Made by a program: the position numbers and the translations under genes. A stretch of DNA of 49,990 nucleotides from contig JAPLOZ010000012.1 of the NCBI GenBank assembly GCA_026400435.1, positions 1 to 49,990 on the forward strand, in the 5' to 3' direction. The notes under the pieces were generated by a model. The model made no database searches, was not told where the DNA came from, and saw nothing but the letters and a program-made list of their open reading frames with translations. Source of the stretch: Hyphomicrobiales bacterium. Its GTDB lineage: Bacteria; Pseudomonadota; Alphaproteobacteria; Rhizobiales; Rhizobiaceae. Below are positions 24,719 through 33,225 of this stretch, one piece after another (positions within the stretch are counted from its first letter, which is position 1; each line of letters opens with the position of its first letter).

Positions 24719-25714
24719 GTGTCAAGCATCATGACGAACGCTTCGGCGATGACGGCGCTTCAGACTCTCAGCGCGACCAACAAGGCGCTTGAGACGACGC
24801 AGAGCCGCATCTCCACCGGCTACCGGGTTTCAGAGGCGAAAGACAACGCCGCTTACTGGTCGATTGCGACCACGATGCGGTCCGACAACAAGGCGCTCTC
24901 CGTCGTCCAGGACGCGCTCGGTCTCGGCGCCTCAAAGGTCGACACCGCATACACCGCCATGAACAAGGTCATGGAGCGTGTCGACGAGATCAAGGTCAAG
25001 CTTGTCGCCGCGGTCGGCGCCAGCGCCGAGAACAAGGACAAGATCCAGGCCGAAATCTCAGCCCTGCAGTCGCAGTTGAAGAGCTTCGCTGATTCGGCAA
25101 GCTTCTCCGGCACCAATTGGCTCTCCGTCGCCTCGACGGTAGCCGCGGGCAACCCTGCGGCCGGTACGCACGCCGACGCCGAGATCGTCTCCTCCTTCAG
25201 CCGCGACGCCTCCGGCAACGTGGTTCTCTCCAAGATCGACATCAAGGTCCAGGACATCAAGCTCTACGACTCGGCCGCCACCACCGCCGAGACGCGCGGC
25301 ATCACCGAGGGCCTGCGACTCGCCACCACCGGCGTACGCGAGGACACCGCGACTGCTGGCGTCGCCGGCACGGTTGCCGCGCTCGACGGCTACTCGGTCT
25401 CCACGCTGACCGTGGTCGGCTTCACCGATGCCCAGGTCACCCAGATGATAACCGTCGCCGACCAGACGCTTTCCGAGATCGCAGACGCCGCTACCCTGCT
25501 CGGCGCCGCCAAGAAGCAGATCGATCTGCAGAAGGAATTCACAACCAGCCTGATGGACTCGATCGAGCGTGGCGTCGGCCAGCTCGTCGATGCCGACATG
25601 AACAAGGAATCGACCCGGCTGCAGGCCCTGCAGGTTCAGCAGCAACTCGGCATTCAGTCGCTACAGATAGCCAACGGCAACGCGCAGTCGATCCTCGCTC
25701 TCTTCCAGAACTAG
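24719..25714 (+). CDS. fla: flagellin 3, intact
   Basis: The product has 331 residues from GTG 24719 (V-S-S-I-M-T-N aligns with M-A-S-I-M-T-N of the others); GTG 24710 is an alternative. The N-terminal D0/D1 and C-terminal D1/D0 regions are complete, ending QQQLGIQSLQIANGNAQSIL and A-L-F-Q-N, as expected for a polymerising flagellin. It is more diverged from copies 1 and 2 than they are from each other. A perfect terminator follows. It is the only one of the three flagellins with a normal C-terminus. Confidence 0.95.
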   Translation: MSSIMTNASAMTALQTLSATNKALETTQSRISTGYRVSEAKDNAAYWSIATTMRSDNKALSVVQDALGLGASKVDTAYTAMNKVMERVDEIKVKLVAAVGASAENKDKIQAEISALQSQLKSFADSASFSGTNWLSVASTVAAGNPAAGTHADAEIVSSFSRDASGNVVLSKIDIKVQDIKLYDSAATTAETRGITEGLRLATTGVREDTATAGVAGTVAALDGYSVSTLTVVGFTDAQVTQMITVADQTLSEIADAATLLGAAKKQIDLQKEFTTSLMDSIERGVGQLVDADMNKESTRLQALQVQQQLGIQSLQIANGNAQSILALFQN

Positions 25715-25761
25715 GTCCGGAACCAAGCCTCCGGCCATTCGTCACACCGGACAGCTTGACA

Positions 25762-25810
25762 AGAGCCTGATCCGCTCCCCACAGGGAAGCGGATCAGGCT
25801 CTAATCTTTT
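25762..25810 (+). terminator. terminator of flagellin gene 3
   Basis: A perfect 15-base stem AGAGCCTGATCCGCT (25762-25776) / AGCGGATCAGGCTCT (25788-25802) with an 11-base loop, followed by a T-rich tract. Confidence 0.85.
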
Positions 25811-25877
25811 GTTACAAAAGCATTTTTCCCAACCGCCCGCACGCTCATTTTGTTGCCTCGCGGGTGGCCGATTTCAT

Positions 25878-25888
25878 CCTCGCACAAG
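25878..25888 (+). promoter_or_regulatory. CGCACAAG element upstream of fliF
   Basis: CCTCGCACAAG resembles the motifs before motA, the DUF1217 gene, flgB and flgE. It lies about 110 bases before the fliF start, farther than in the other cases. Confidence 0.3.
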
Positions 25889-25991
25889 CTTCGGACCATA
25901 GGCTCGCTACTTACGTCGAGGCATCGGATCGGTTTGCGCCTTCAGGCTCCCGAACAATCCGAGGCGCAAGCGATTACGGGAGCGAAAGTCA

Positions 25992-27632
25992 GTGCCCGAG
26001 CAGTTGAACGCGGTCTTCCAGAACCTCAGGGATTTCGGCCCCCGGCGCATCGCGATGATGGGCGCCATTGTCGCTCTGGTAATGGCCGTCATCGTCGTCG
26101 GTTCGATCTATCTGAATCGCCCCGCCTACGACACGCTCTACGTCGGGCTCGAGCGCTCCGACGTGAACCAGATCGGCCTTGTACTTGGCGAGGCGGGGAT
26201 CGGCTTCGACGTCGGCGCCGACGGCACTACGGTCCTGGTCCCCGCTGGCACCACAGCGCAGGCGCGCATGTTGCTTGCCGAGAAGGGCCTGCCTACAAGC
26301 GCCAATGCCGGCTACGAACTGTTCGACAATGTCGGCTCGCTCGGACTGACCTCCTTCATGCAGCAGATCACCCGGGTCCGCGCGCTGGAGGGCGAGATCG
26401 CCCGCACCATCCAGTCGATCTCCGGCATCCGCGCAGCCCGCGTTCACATCGTGATGTCGGAGCGCGCCAATTTCCGCCGCGACGAGCAGAAGCCGTCGGC
26501 CTCAGTCGTCATACGCGCTTCCGAGATGGACGCAACGCGTTCCGCATCTTCGATCCGCTACCTCGTCGCCGCCGCCGTCCCCGGACTGGATGCGCAGGAC
26601 GTCACCGTGCTGGATTCGAGCGGCACGCTGCTTGCCGCCGGCGACGATCCGAACAACACCAGCGTCAGCCGCTCGCTCGGAGTGGAGCGCACCGTCGAGA
26701 CGCAGATAGAGGACAACATCCGGCGCGCGCTGGCGCCCTATCTAGGCCCCGACAATTTCCGTGCCAGCGTGAAGGCCGACGTCAACACCGATACCCGGCA
26801 GACCGAAGAGACGATCTTCGATCCGGAATCGCGCGTCGAGCGGTCGATACAGGTTGTGCGAGCTAACGAGAACAACAGCCAGACGTCTGCCGGCGGCACA
26901 GCCAGCGTCGAGCAGAATCTGCCCGAGGCCGCTGCTACCCCGACCGACGCCCCGCAATCTTCCGCGCAAAGCGAGCGCAAGGAAGAGACCACCAACTACG
27001 AGATGAACTCCAAGCGTATCGCCACCGTCAGCAACGGATACTCGGTAACGAAGATGTCCATCGCCGTGGTGGTCAATCGGGACCGCATCATGGCCATCCT
27101 TGGCGACAAGGCCACGCCCGAGCAGGTAGCCGAGCGGGTCGCAGAGATTCAGAAGCTGGTGTCATCGGCAACTGGCTATAGCGAGGCGCGCGGTGACGTG
27201 ATCGACGTCTCGGCCGTGGAATTCATCGATGGCCTGGATGGCCAGGAGATAGAAGCGCCGGGCATCATGGCCTCGGTCGGCCAGCATGCCGGCACCATGA
27301 TCAACGCCGCGGCCTTCATCGTTGTCGTCTTCCTCGTAGCCTTCTTCGGTTTGAAGCCGATGGTCGCCGCACTCGGTCGGCCGGCAACGGATGCTCTTCC
27401 CGGCCCGAGCTTCGAGGAGGTGCAGCGCTCTCTGCCTGGCCCGGAAACCGGCGGGGAAAAGGGTCCCCTGCATACCACGGCGTCGGCGGGCTCGACGCCG
27501 CTCGATGACTTGCGCCAGAAACTGCGCCCGGCGCCGCAGGACCGACTCGCACGCATGGTTGACCTCAACGAGGAACGCAGCGCGCTTATCCTGCGCAAAT
27601 GGGCGAACCAGGAGGCTGCGGCGGCATCATGA
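25992..27632 (+). CDS. fliF: FliF, MS-ring protein
   Basis: The product has 546 residues from GTG 25992, with GGGAG at 25979-25983. A membrane segment at about 19-40 is followed by ring-building motifs ('LLAEKGLPTSANAGYELFDN', 'ALEGEIARTIQSISGIRAAR', 'HIVMSERANFRRDEQKPSAS'). A second membrane segment lies at about 437-460, and a short C-terminal FliG-binding tail ends 'SALILRKWANQEAAA'. It is the base of the basal body. It starts the motility operon fliF-fliH-like-motB-motC-motD, all joined by ATGA overlaps. Confidence 0.97.
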   Translation: MPEQLNAVFQNLRDFGPRRIAMMGAIVALVMAVIVVGSIYLNRPAYDTLYVGLERSDVNQIGLVLGEAGIGFDVGADGTTVLVPAGTTAQARMLLAEKGLPTSANAGYELFDNVGSLGLTSFMQQITRVRALEGEIARTIQSISGIRAARVHIVMSERANFRRDEQKPSASVVIRASEMDATRSASSIRYLVAAAVPGLDAQDVTVLDSSGTLLAAGDDPNNTSVSRSLGVERTVETQIEDNIRRALAPYLGPDNFRASVKADVNTDTRQTEETIFDPESRVERSIQVVRANENNSQTSAGGTASVEQNLPEAAATPTDAPQSSAQSERKEETTNYEMNSKRIATVSNGYSVTKMSIAVVVNRDRIMAILGDKATPEQVAERVAEIQKLVSSATGYSEARGDVIDVSAVEFIDGLDGQEIEAPGIMASVGQHAGTMINAAAFIVVVFLVAFFGLKPMVAALGRPATDALPGPSFEEVQRSLPGPETGGEKGPLHTTASAGSTPLDDLRQKLRPAPQDRLARMVDLNEERSALILRKWANQEAAAAS

Positions 27633-28246
27633 CGGCGCTCGCTCTGTTCGACGTCCTCAAGGATTTCGGAACGCGGCCAACGCAGGCCGCGAACGCGGCA
27701 GCTTCGCTTCTTGCCGAACCTGCCTTGCCGGAGCTGCCGAGCATCGATGAGATCGTCACCGCCGAGGTGGCCAAGGCCCAAGCAGCGACCGAAGGGCGGC
27801 TTGCCCTGCTCCACGCAGCCGAACTGGAAGCGATGCGGCAGTATCATGCCGCCGAGATGGACTCCGCCCTTCGCAACATTGGCGAGACTGCCGGCGCGGC
27901 GATTGCGTTGCGTCTTGGCGAACTGGAAGAGCGCATCGGCGCCCGGGTTGCGACCGCCGCGGCGCGAATTTTGGGAAGCTTCCTCAGCGACGAACTTCAG
28001 CGGCGCTCGATGGACAGCCTCGCGCAAACGATTCGCGCGGCAGTCGCCGGGCGCGAATCGTTTCGCCTCGAGATCAGGGGACCGCAGTCGCTCTACGAGG
28101 CGCTGCTGTCGGCGTTGGGCGATCAGTCCGGCCATCTCGGCTACGTCGAGGCCCCTGGCTTCGATCTTTCCGTCAGCATAGACGGAAATCTGTTGGAAAC
28201 ACGACTGACCGAATGGTCGGCGGCCCTGTCGGAAATACTCGAATGA
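27629..28246 (+). CDS. FliH-like export ATPase regulator (probable)
   Basis: The product has 205 residues from ATG 27629, which overlaps the fliF stop. The N-terminus contains a D-E-I-V helix, the middle is a long Ala/Glu-rich helix (residues about 55-110, AAELEAMRQYHAAEMDSALR), and the C-terminal half (RIGARVATAAARILGSFLSD ... SLYEALLSALGD) resembles the FliH/SctL stalk and C-terminal domain. No other FliH candidate is in the window and fliI needs such a partner. It also sits directly after fliF. Sequence similarity alone is weak, so the call rests on architecture and context. Confidence 0.5.
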   Translation: MTALALFDVLKDFGTRPTQAANAAASLLAEPALPELPSIDEIVTAEVAKAQAATEGRLALLHAAELEAMRQYHAAEMDSALRNIGETAGAAIALRLGELEERIGARVATAAARILGSFLSDELQRRSMDSLAQTIRAAVAGRESFRLEIRGPQSLYEALLSALGDQSGHLGYVEAPGFDLSVSIDGNLLETRLTEWSAALSEILE

Positions 28247-29526
28247 GCGCAGTGACCGCAGACGGCGAGCCCAGGCACGAGATCATCATCGTCAAGCGCA
28301 ACCATGACCATGAGGAGGGTCACCACGGGGGCGTCTGGAAGATCGCCTTCGCCGATTTCATGACGGCCATGATGTGCTTCTTCCTCGTCATGTGGCTGAT
28401 CAATGCCGCCAACGAACAGACCAAGGCTGCGGTTGCCTCCTACTTCAACCCGGTCAAGCTCATCGACCGAAACTCCTCCAAGAAGGGTCTGGAAGACCTT
28501 GGTGACGGTCCGAACGCGGCTGGCTTGGAGAAGGACAATCCTGCGGTCCCCCAGGAAAAAGCCGGTGAGGAGGGTCTGGGAGACGCCAAGGAGATTTCGG
28601 AGACCAAAGCCGCGGACAAGGACCGCAGCGAGACGCAATCCGACGAGTACCTGTTCGCCAATCCATACGCCGTCCTCTCGGAGATTGCCGAGGAAACCGG
28701 CGTGCTTCAGAACATCAGCGCCAAAGGCGACGGCGGCGCACAGATTTCCGGCCCGTCGACCGGCGCGGCCGGCGGCCAGGCCTATCGCGATCCGTTCGCG
28801 CCGGACTTCTGGACCGAACAGATGGTTGCGCGTGGCGACACCGCGCAGGGTGTGAAGGCCTCCGGAACGGGCCTTCCCGCCGGTCCCGACAAGCCGGGCC
28901 AGCCGGTCGAACGGTCTGCGGCGGACGCAGCCCCGCTTGAGCCCGACGCAACCCCGCTGGAGCCAGACGCAGCCCCGCTGGAGCCCCTGGCGAAGGTTGA
29001 GCCGCCGGCGCAAACCGTCGCTTCGGGGACGTCCGATCCTTTGAAGGGAGAGCCAGGCGCCGCAACCACCAAGGCCGCCGACGACATTCGTGAAAAGCTT
29101 GCCGTCGCGCTGGGCCCGGACAGCAAGCTCGCAGAGGGCCTGACGGTCGTCGCCGGCGAGAATGGTGTCACCATTTCGGTCACCGATCAGTTCGACTTCG
29201 GGATGTTCGAGGTCGGCTCCGCGGTGCCCCGCCGCGACCTTGTGCTTGCCATGGAGAAGATCGGCAAGATCCTCGCCGAGCAGAAGGGCACTCTGACGAT
29301 CGAGGGGCACACCGATGCGCGCCCGTTCCGCAATGATGCCTACGACAACTGGCGCCTCTCCACCGCGCGCGCCCATTCCGCCTACTACATGCTGGTGCGC
29401 GGCGGCCTCGACGAGAGCCGCATCACGACGGTCGCCGGACACGCCGCGCGCAAGCTGAAGGACAAGGCGGACCCGCTCGCTGCCGCCAACCGGCGCATTG
29501 AGATTCTCCTGGACGTCAACGGATGA
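28243..29526 (+). CDS. motB: MotB, stator subunit with OmpA-like domain
   Basis: The product has 427 residues from ATG 28243 overlapping the preceding gene. The proton-relay aspartate is D38 in 'WKIAFADFMTAMMCFFLVMW', which is also the single membrane segment. A long periplasmic linker contains tandem PLEPDA repeats (28932-28991). The C-terminal OmpA/MotB peptidoglycan-binding domain includes 'LTIEGHTDARPFRNDAYDNW', 'LSTARAHS' and 'AANRRIEI'. The linker makes it longer than the about 300 residues of E. coli MotB, as is usual in rhizobia. Confidence 0.96.
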   Translation: MSAVTADGEPRHEIIIVKRNHDHEEGHHGGVWKIAFADFMTAMMCFFLVMWLINAANEQTKAAVASYFNPVKLIDRNSSKKGLEDLGDGPNAAGLEKDNPAVPQEKAGEEGLGDAKEISETKAADKDRSETQSDEYLFANPYAVLSEIAEETGVLQNISAKGDGGAQISGPSTGAAGGQAYRDPFAPDFWTEQMVARGDTAQGVKASGTGLPAGPDKPGQPVERSAADAAPLEPDATPLEPDAAPLEPLAKVEPPAQTVASGTSDPLKGEPGAATTKAADDIREKLAVALGPDSKLAEGLTVVAGENGVTISVTDQFDFGMFEVGSAVPRRDLVLAMEKIGKILAEQKGTLTIEGHTDARPFRNDAYDNWRLSTARAHSAYYMLVRGGLDESRITTVAGHAARKLKDKADPLAAANRRIEILLDVNG

Positions 29527-30851
29527 CGATCCTGCGTTCAGGAATGGCAGGTCTGCTGGTGATCGGCGCCGCGCTGCCGGCTGCCGCGAGCGGCACCGAC
29601 GCGTCCGGCGCGCTGGAGCCTTACCAGATCGTGCGTTCCCTCGAACTCGTCCAGGACCGGCTTGCCGGCGGAGACAACGCTTCGCAGCCAATGCAGCGCA
29701 AGCTGCTCGAGATGATCGATTCCCGCTTCGCGACAAGGGAAGGGGCGCGTTTCGACAACGAACTCAATCGCCGCGCTCTGCTGGTTTATGCCATGTCAGG
29801 CGGCAACCCGGACACCGTGAAAGCCGCGCTTGAGCATCTGGGCGAGGACGACCCCAGCCGCAAGCTCGGTGAAAAGATCCTGTTCTATGTGGATGGAAAG
29901 CCCACCGAAGCCCAGGAAGCATTCGCCTCGGTCGATCCGATGGCTTACCCGCCCGATGTCGGCATGTACCTTGCCCTCGTCAAGGGATCGATGCTCTCCG
30001 ATGCCGAGCCGGCAAACGCCCTGGCGCTGCTCGACCGGGCGCGTCTTCTCGGCCCGGGAACACTGGTCGAGGAAGCGGCACTGCGCCGCTCGCTCGCTAT
30101 AGCTGCCGCGCTCGGAGACGCCGGGCGGTTCCTCACGCTCTCGGAGAACTATGTTCGCGCCTATCTCCGTTCGCCATACGCCGGGCAGTTTGCCGACGCC
30201 TTCGTCGCTGGTGTCGTCCTGCTAGACAGCACGATCGATCGAGGCGGCATCAAGGACATCACCTCCCTGATGGCGGTCGAGCAGGAGAAGACCATCTATC
30301 TTCGCATCGCGCGGCGCGCCGCAATCGACGGCCTCATCGACCTTGCAGCCTTCGCCGCTTCCGAGGCCCAGGCCGTGGACGGTGACCCGCGCGCTGAACT
30401 CTACTCCGGCCTTTCGTCCGTCACCTCAGGCAATGTGGGCGAGATTGCCGACCGGCTGTCCAAGATCGACCGCAACCGCCTCTCGGACAACGATCGCCAG
30501 CTGCTCGACGCGGCCGGCGCCATCGCCGCAGGCTTGACGCTGGCGCCCGCCGGAATGAAACAGAGCCCGGCCGGGCCGCAAGCTGTCTCCACGCCTTCCG
30601 ACAGTCCCGACACCCTCGCTCCCGCCGCTTCGGAGTCGGCCCTGGCGCCTTCAGACGAAGAGCAGGCACCTTTGTCCGCCGCCACGCCGCCGCAGGCCGC
30701 AACGCCCGAAACCGCTGAAGTCGCCTCCCCGTCTCAAGGAGACTCCAAGCCCGAGGCAGGCGATGGGGCCGCGGAGGTGCAAGCCATGGTTGCCGCGACG
30801 CGCGAAAAGCTGGCCGACATCGACCGATTGATCGGAGACATGCCAAAATGA
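29523..30851 (+). CDS. motC: MotC, periplasmic motility protein
   Basis: The product has 442 residues with a signal peptide (1-20, AAASG). A helical middle region runs to about residue 340 (PYQIVRSLELVQDRLAGGDN, ETGARF-like repeats), followed by an Ala/Pro/Ser-rich linker and a C-terminal helix ending 'TREKLADIDRLIGDMPK'. In S. meliloti MotC is a periplasmic protein needed for rotation, works with MotB and is folded with the help of MotE. It overlaps motB and motD by ATGA. Confidence 0.88.
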   Translation: MTILRSGMAGLLVIGAALPAAASGTDASGALEPYQIVRSLELVQDRLAGGDNASQPMQRKLLEMIDSRFATREGARFDNELNRRALLVYAMSGGNPDTVKAALEHLGEDDPSRKLGEKILFYVDGKPTEAQEAFASVDPMAYPPDVGMYLALVKGSMLSDAEPANALALLDRARLLGPGTLVEEAALRRSLAIAAALGDAGRFLTLSENYVRAYLRSPYAGQFADAFVAGVVLLDSTIDRGGIKDITSLMAVEQEKTIYLRIARRAAIDGLIDLAAFAASEAQAVDGDPRAELYSGLSSVTSGNVGEIADRLSKIDRNRLSDNDRQLLDAAGAIAAGLTLAPAGMKQSPAGPQAVSTPSDSPDTLAPAASESALAPSDEEQAPLSAATPPQAATPETAEVASPSQGDSKPEAGDGAAEVQAMVAATREKLADIDRLIGDMPK

Positions 30852-32182
30852 CGCGCGCAGTGTCGCAATCCTTGCCGCCGGTGCTGTCGCCGAAGGCCGG
30901 CATCCAGAGCAAGGCCGAGCGCAGCTCGGCTCCGCAGGCAAACTTCGCAGAGGCGCTCGGCATCGGCAAGCGGTCCGGGCAGGCACAATCGAGCAACATG
31001 AAGACGGACTCCGGGGAGGCCAGCCCGGCCCCGGCATGGCCACATCTCGCTAGCCGGATTGGTGGCCTGCACCCACGGCAGTCGGAAGTCGGAATCGCGG
31101 CCGCCGGGTCTGAGCCGGAACCCGATGGCGCACCCGAGGAGGACGACTTCACCGCCAAGCAGCCAGACATGCCGGAGGACTTGGCCGGCGAAAAGCACAC
31201 CCAGCACGTCGGTCTGCGCGACGCTATGGCAAATCTCGCAGCGCCGGTCTTGCAGGCCTTGCGGGAAAGGTTCGTACAAACCGACCGGGTTGACACCTCC
31301 CGGGATGCAGACGGCGCTGGCGTCTCATCCGACATCAATGTCGCGCCGTCCCCGCAGCTGTTCGCGGGAGATAACGCCGAATCCGGTGAGGCGGCGCCCC
31401 CAGCCCCTCCCGCGGCACGCACGATCGATACGCCGAAGTCTCGCCTGACCCTGGCGATCCGCGCCGGCGAAGCGGCCGCACCGCTACAGCTCGATCAGAC
31501 ACCCGCGCTTGGTCACGGACCCGGCATTCTGCGGAATATGCCATCGGCGGGCGACTCGACGCCGGAAATCATTCCGGAACGAACCCCGGAACCGTCCAAG
31601 CCAGCGCCCCGCGCAACCGTGGTCGCGCAACAGAACATTCCGGCTCCGATGCAATCAACGGCCGTCGCCCTGGTCCAGTCGATCGCCTCCGGTGACCTCC
31701 TGGCCCCGCCGGCCGCGGCAACAACGCTGAACGCGATTCATGCTTCCGCGACACATGCTTCCGCACAGTCGCTTAAGATCCAGTTGCATCCGGCGGAACT
31801 GGGAATGGTCACTGCGACGTTGCGTTTCGCCGGTGAGCGCCTGTCCATCGAACTTCGGGTTGAAAATCAGGACGCGTACCGTCGCCTGACCAGCGACAGC
31901 GACACCATTATAGGGTCGTTGCGTGACCTCGGTTACGAGATAGACAAGGTTTCTGTCATACAACCTTCACTTGCAAATGCATCTGCGTCGCGCACTGAAG
32001 CCCTTACGGCTCCGACTCTCATGTCGGGCCGCTCGGGAGACCAGTTCGGCTCCGCAACATCGAATGGCGGCAGCGCGGGCTCCGGCGAACGGCCTTCTGG
32101 AAACGGCGGAAAACAAGGCCAGAGCTCGCAACATAGCGCGCCCTCACGGCTTGAGACTGCAGACGACGATCTCTACATCTAG
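30848..32182 (+). CDS. motD: MotD, FliK-type hook-length control protein
   Basis: The product has 444 residues. The first about 270 are low-complexity, Pro/Ala/Ser-rich, like a molecular ruler. The C-terminal Flg_hook (FliK) domain at about 305-375 contains 'LKIQLHPAELGMVTATLRFA' and 'ERLSIELRVENQDAYRRLTS', followed by a Gly/Ser tail. In S. meliloti MotD was shown to be the FliK equivalent. Last gene of the fliF-motBCD operon. Confidence 0.9.
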   Translation: MTRAVSQSLPPVLSPKAGIQSKAERSSAPQANFAEALGIGKRSGQAQSSNMKTDSGEASPAPAWPHLASRIGGLHPRQSEVGIAAAGSEPEPDGAPEEDDFTAKQPDMPEDLAGEKHTQHVGLRDAMANLAAPVLQALRERFVQTDRVDTSRDADGAGVSSDINVAPSPQLFAGDNAESGEAAPPAPPAARTIDTPKSRLTLAIRAGEAAAPLQLDQTPALGHGPGILRNMPSAGDSTPEIIPERTPEPSKPAPRATVVAQQNIPAPMQSTAVALVQSIASGDLLAPPAAATTLNAIHASATHASAQSLKIQLHPAELGMVTATLRFAGERLSIELRVENQDAYRRLTSDSDTIIGSLRDLGYEIDKVSVIQPSLANASASRTEALTAPTLMSGRSGDQFGSATSNGGSAGSGERPSGNGGKQGQSSQHSAPSRLETADDDLYI

Positions 32183-32317
32183 CCTTGCAGGAGCGTTTAG
32201 GCGAGGCAAGCGGGTCTGTCACATCCCACAACCTAGAATGTTCGGGTGCAACTTCATTCCCTGTCCTGACGGCACCCGCCGGCGTTCGACGGATGCCTGT
32301 CGTGCGCAGGTCGATCG

Positions 32318-32340
32318 CGTTCAAACTCCGATTTTGAACG
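32318..32340 (+). promoter_or_regulatory. 23-base palindrome upstream of rem, candidate VisNR operator
   Basis: CGTTCAAA (32318-32325), seven-base spacer, TTTGAACG (32333-32340): a perfect inverted repeat about 100 bases before the rem ATG. A possible -10 TAATAA follows at 32360-32365, with TTGAAC inside the repeat as a -35 (20-base spacing, longer than ideal). No T-tract follows, so it is not a terminator. VisNR is known to activate rem in S. meliloti; binding here is inferred. Confidence 0.4.
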
Positions 32341-32408
32341 ACTCCCAAAAAAATACCCCTAATAAATGACGGTTAGGCAGGATTCGCTGCTCGCGATACC
32401 CCTTTCAC

Positions 32409-32434
32409 ATCAGAAAGACTTCTGATTCGGAGGG
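32409..32434 (+). promoter_or_regulatory. inverted repeat and ribosome site in rem leader
   Basis: ATCAGAA-AGAC-TTCTGAT (32409-32426) is a perfect seven-base inverted repeat lying two bases before the GGAGGG ribosome site (32429-32434) of rem. It could be an autoregulatory operator or an mRNA hairpin affecting translation. Confidence 0.35.
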
Positions 32435-32441
32435 CGGGCCG

Positions 32442-33110
32442 ATGATAGTGATCGTAGACGAGCGTCAGCTCGTACAAGAGGGATATCATTCACTTTTTGA
32501 CCGTGAGGGTGTGGCAACCGCATCGTTCGGTTCCGGCGCTTTCGACGAATGGGTGACAAGCGCGGCCGACGAAGATCTGAAATCGGTGCGTGCCTTCCTG
32601 ATAGGCGACTGCGGCAAGTCCGGCGTGTCGCCGCGCAAGATACGCGATCGTACCGGTGCCCCGGTGATCGCACTCAGCGACCAGCACTCCCTCGAAAACA
32701 CGCTGATGCTTTTTGAGTCCGGCGTCGACGACGTCATCCGCAAGCCGGTCCACATCCGCGAGATCCTTGCCCGCATCACTGCAATCCGTCGCCGTGTCCA
32801 GGAGGAGGAGCAGTCCGTCGACATCGGAGCGATGCGCATCTTCATGGACGGCCGCGAGCCCGAGATCGACGGCGTGCCGCTGCCGCTGCCGCGCCGCGAG
32901 CGCCGCATCCTCGAATACTTCGCCGCGAACCGTGGCCGCCGTGTCACGAAGACCCAGGTCTTCAATGCGATTTACGGCATCTTCGACGACGAGGTCGAGG
33001 AGAACGTTGTCGAAAGCCACATTTCGAAGCTGCGCAAGAAGCTGCGCGAGAAGATCGGCTTCGATCCTATCGATTCCAAACGTTTCCTTGGCTATCGGCT
33101 GGTCGTTTGA
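32442..33110 (+). CDS. rem: Rem, OmpR-type activator of flagellar genes
   Basis: The product has 222 residues. The receiver domain (1-115) keeps D6-E7, a plausible phospho-Asp D56 in '[11 protein letters not shown]' and K101-P102, though the surroundings are atypical. The OmpR winged helix (about 125-222) includes '[20 protein letters not shown]' and '[20 protein letters not shown]'. Rem of S. meliloti and FtcR of Brucella are the relatives; they activate class II flagellar genes. No sensor kinase is adjacent, as in those species. GGAGGG lies seven bases before the ATG. Confidence 0.9.
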   Translation: MIVIVDERQLVQEGYHSLFDREGVATASFGSGAFDEWVTSAADEDLKSVRAFLIGDCGKSGVSPRKIRDRTGAPVIALSDQHSLENTLMLFESGVDDVIRKPVHIREILARITAIRRRVQEEEQSVDIGAMRIFMDGREPEIDGVPLPLPRRERRILEYFAANRGRRVTKTQVFNAIYGIFDDEVEENVVESHISKLRKKLREKIGFDPIDSKRFLGYRLVV

Positions 33111-33162
33111 CGGCGATGGCCGAGGGCTTCCGGCTGTACATTCCGGGCAGCCTTCGCGCCAG

Positions 33163-33173
33163 TTTCGCGCAAG
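33163..33173 (+). promoter_or_regulatory. TTTCGCGCAAG element upstream of flgE
   Basis: Identical to the 11-mer before flgB and at the same distance from the start codon (63 versus 62 bases). Candidate activator site of the flgEKL operon. Confidence 0.45.
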
Positions 33174-33225
33174 TCCGGCATTGTAGTCTGCGGTGCGGTG
33201 AAGTGCACAGTGGGGAGCAACCACG

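Noticed and set aside
22186-25714. Three flagellin genes considered as a mobile or phase-variable repeat array
   Set aside because: No recombinase, inverted promoter or site-specific repeats are present; tandem flagellin duplication is ordinary in rhizobia. Only the truncations are unusual.
25850-26866. 338-codon plus-strand ORF overlapping fliF
   Set aside because: Arginine-rich out-of-frame shadow; fliF is clear in the other frame.
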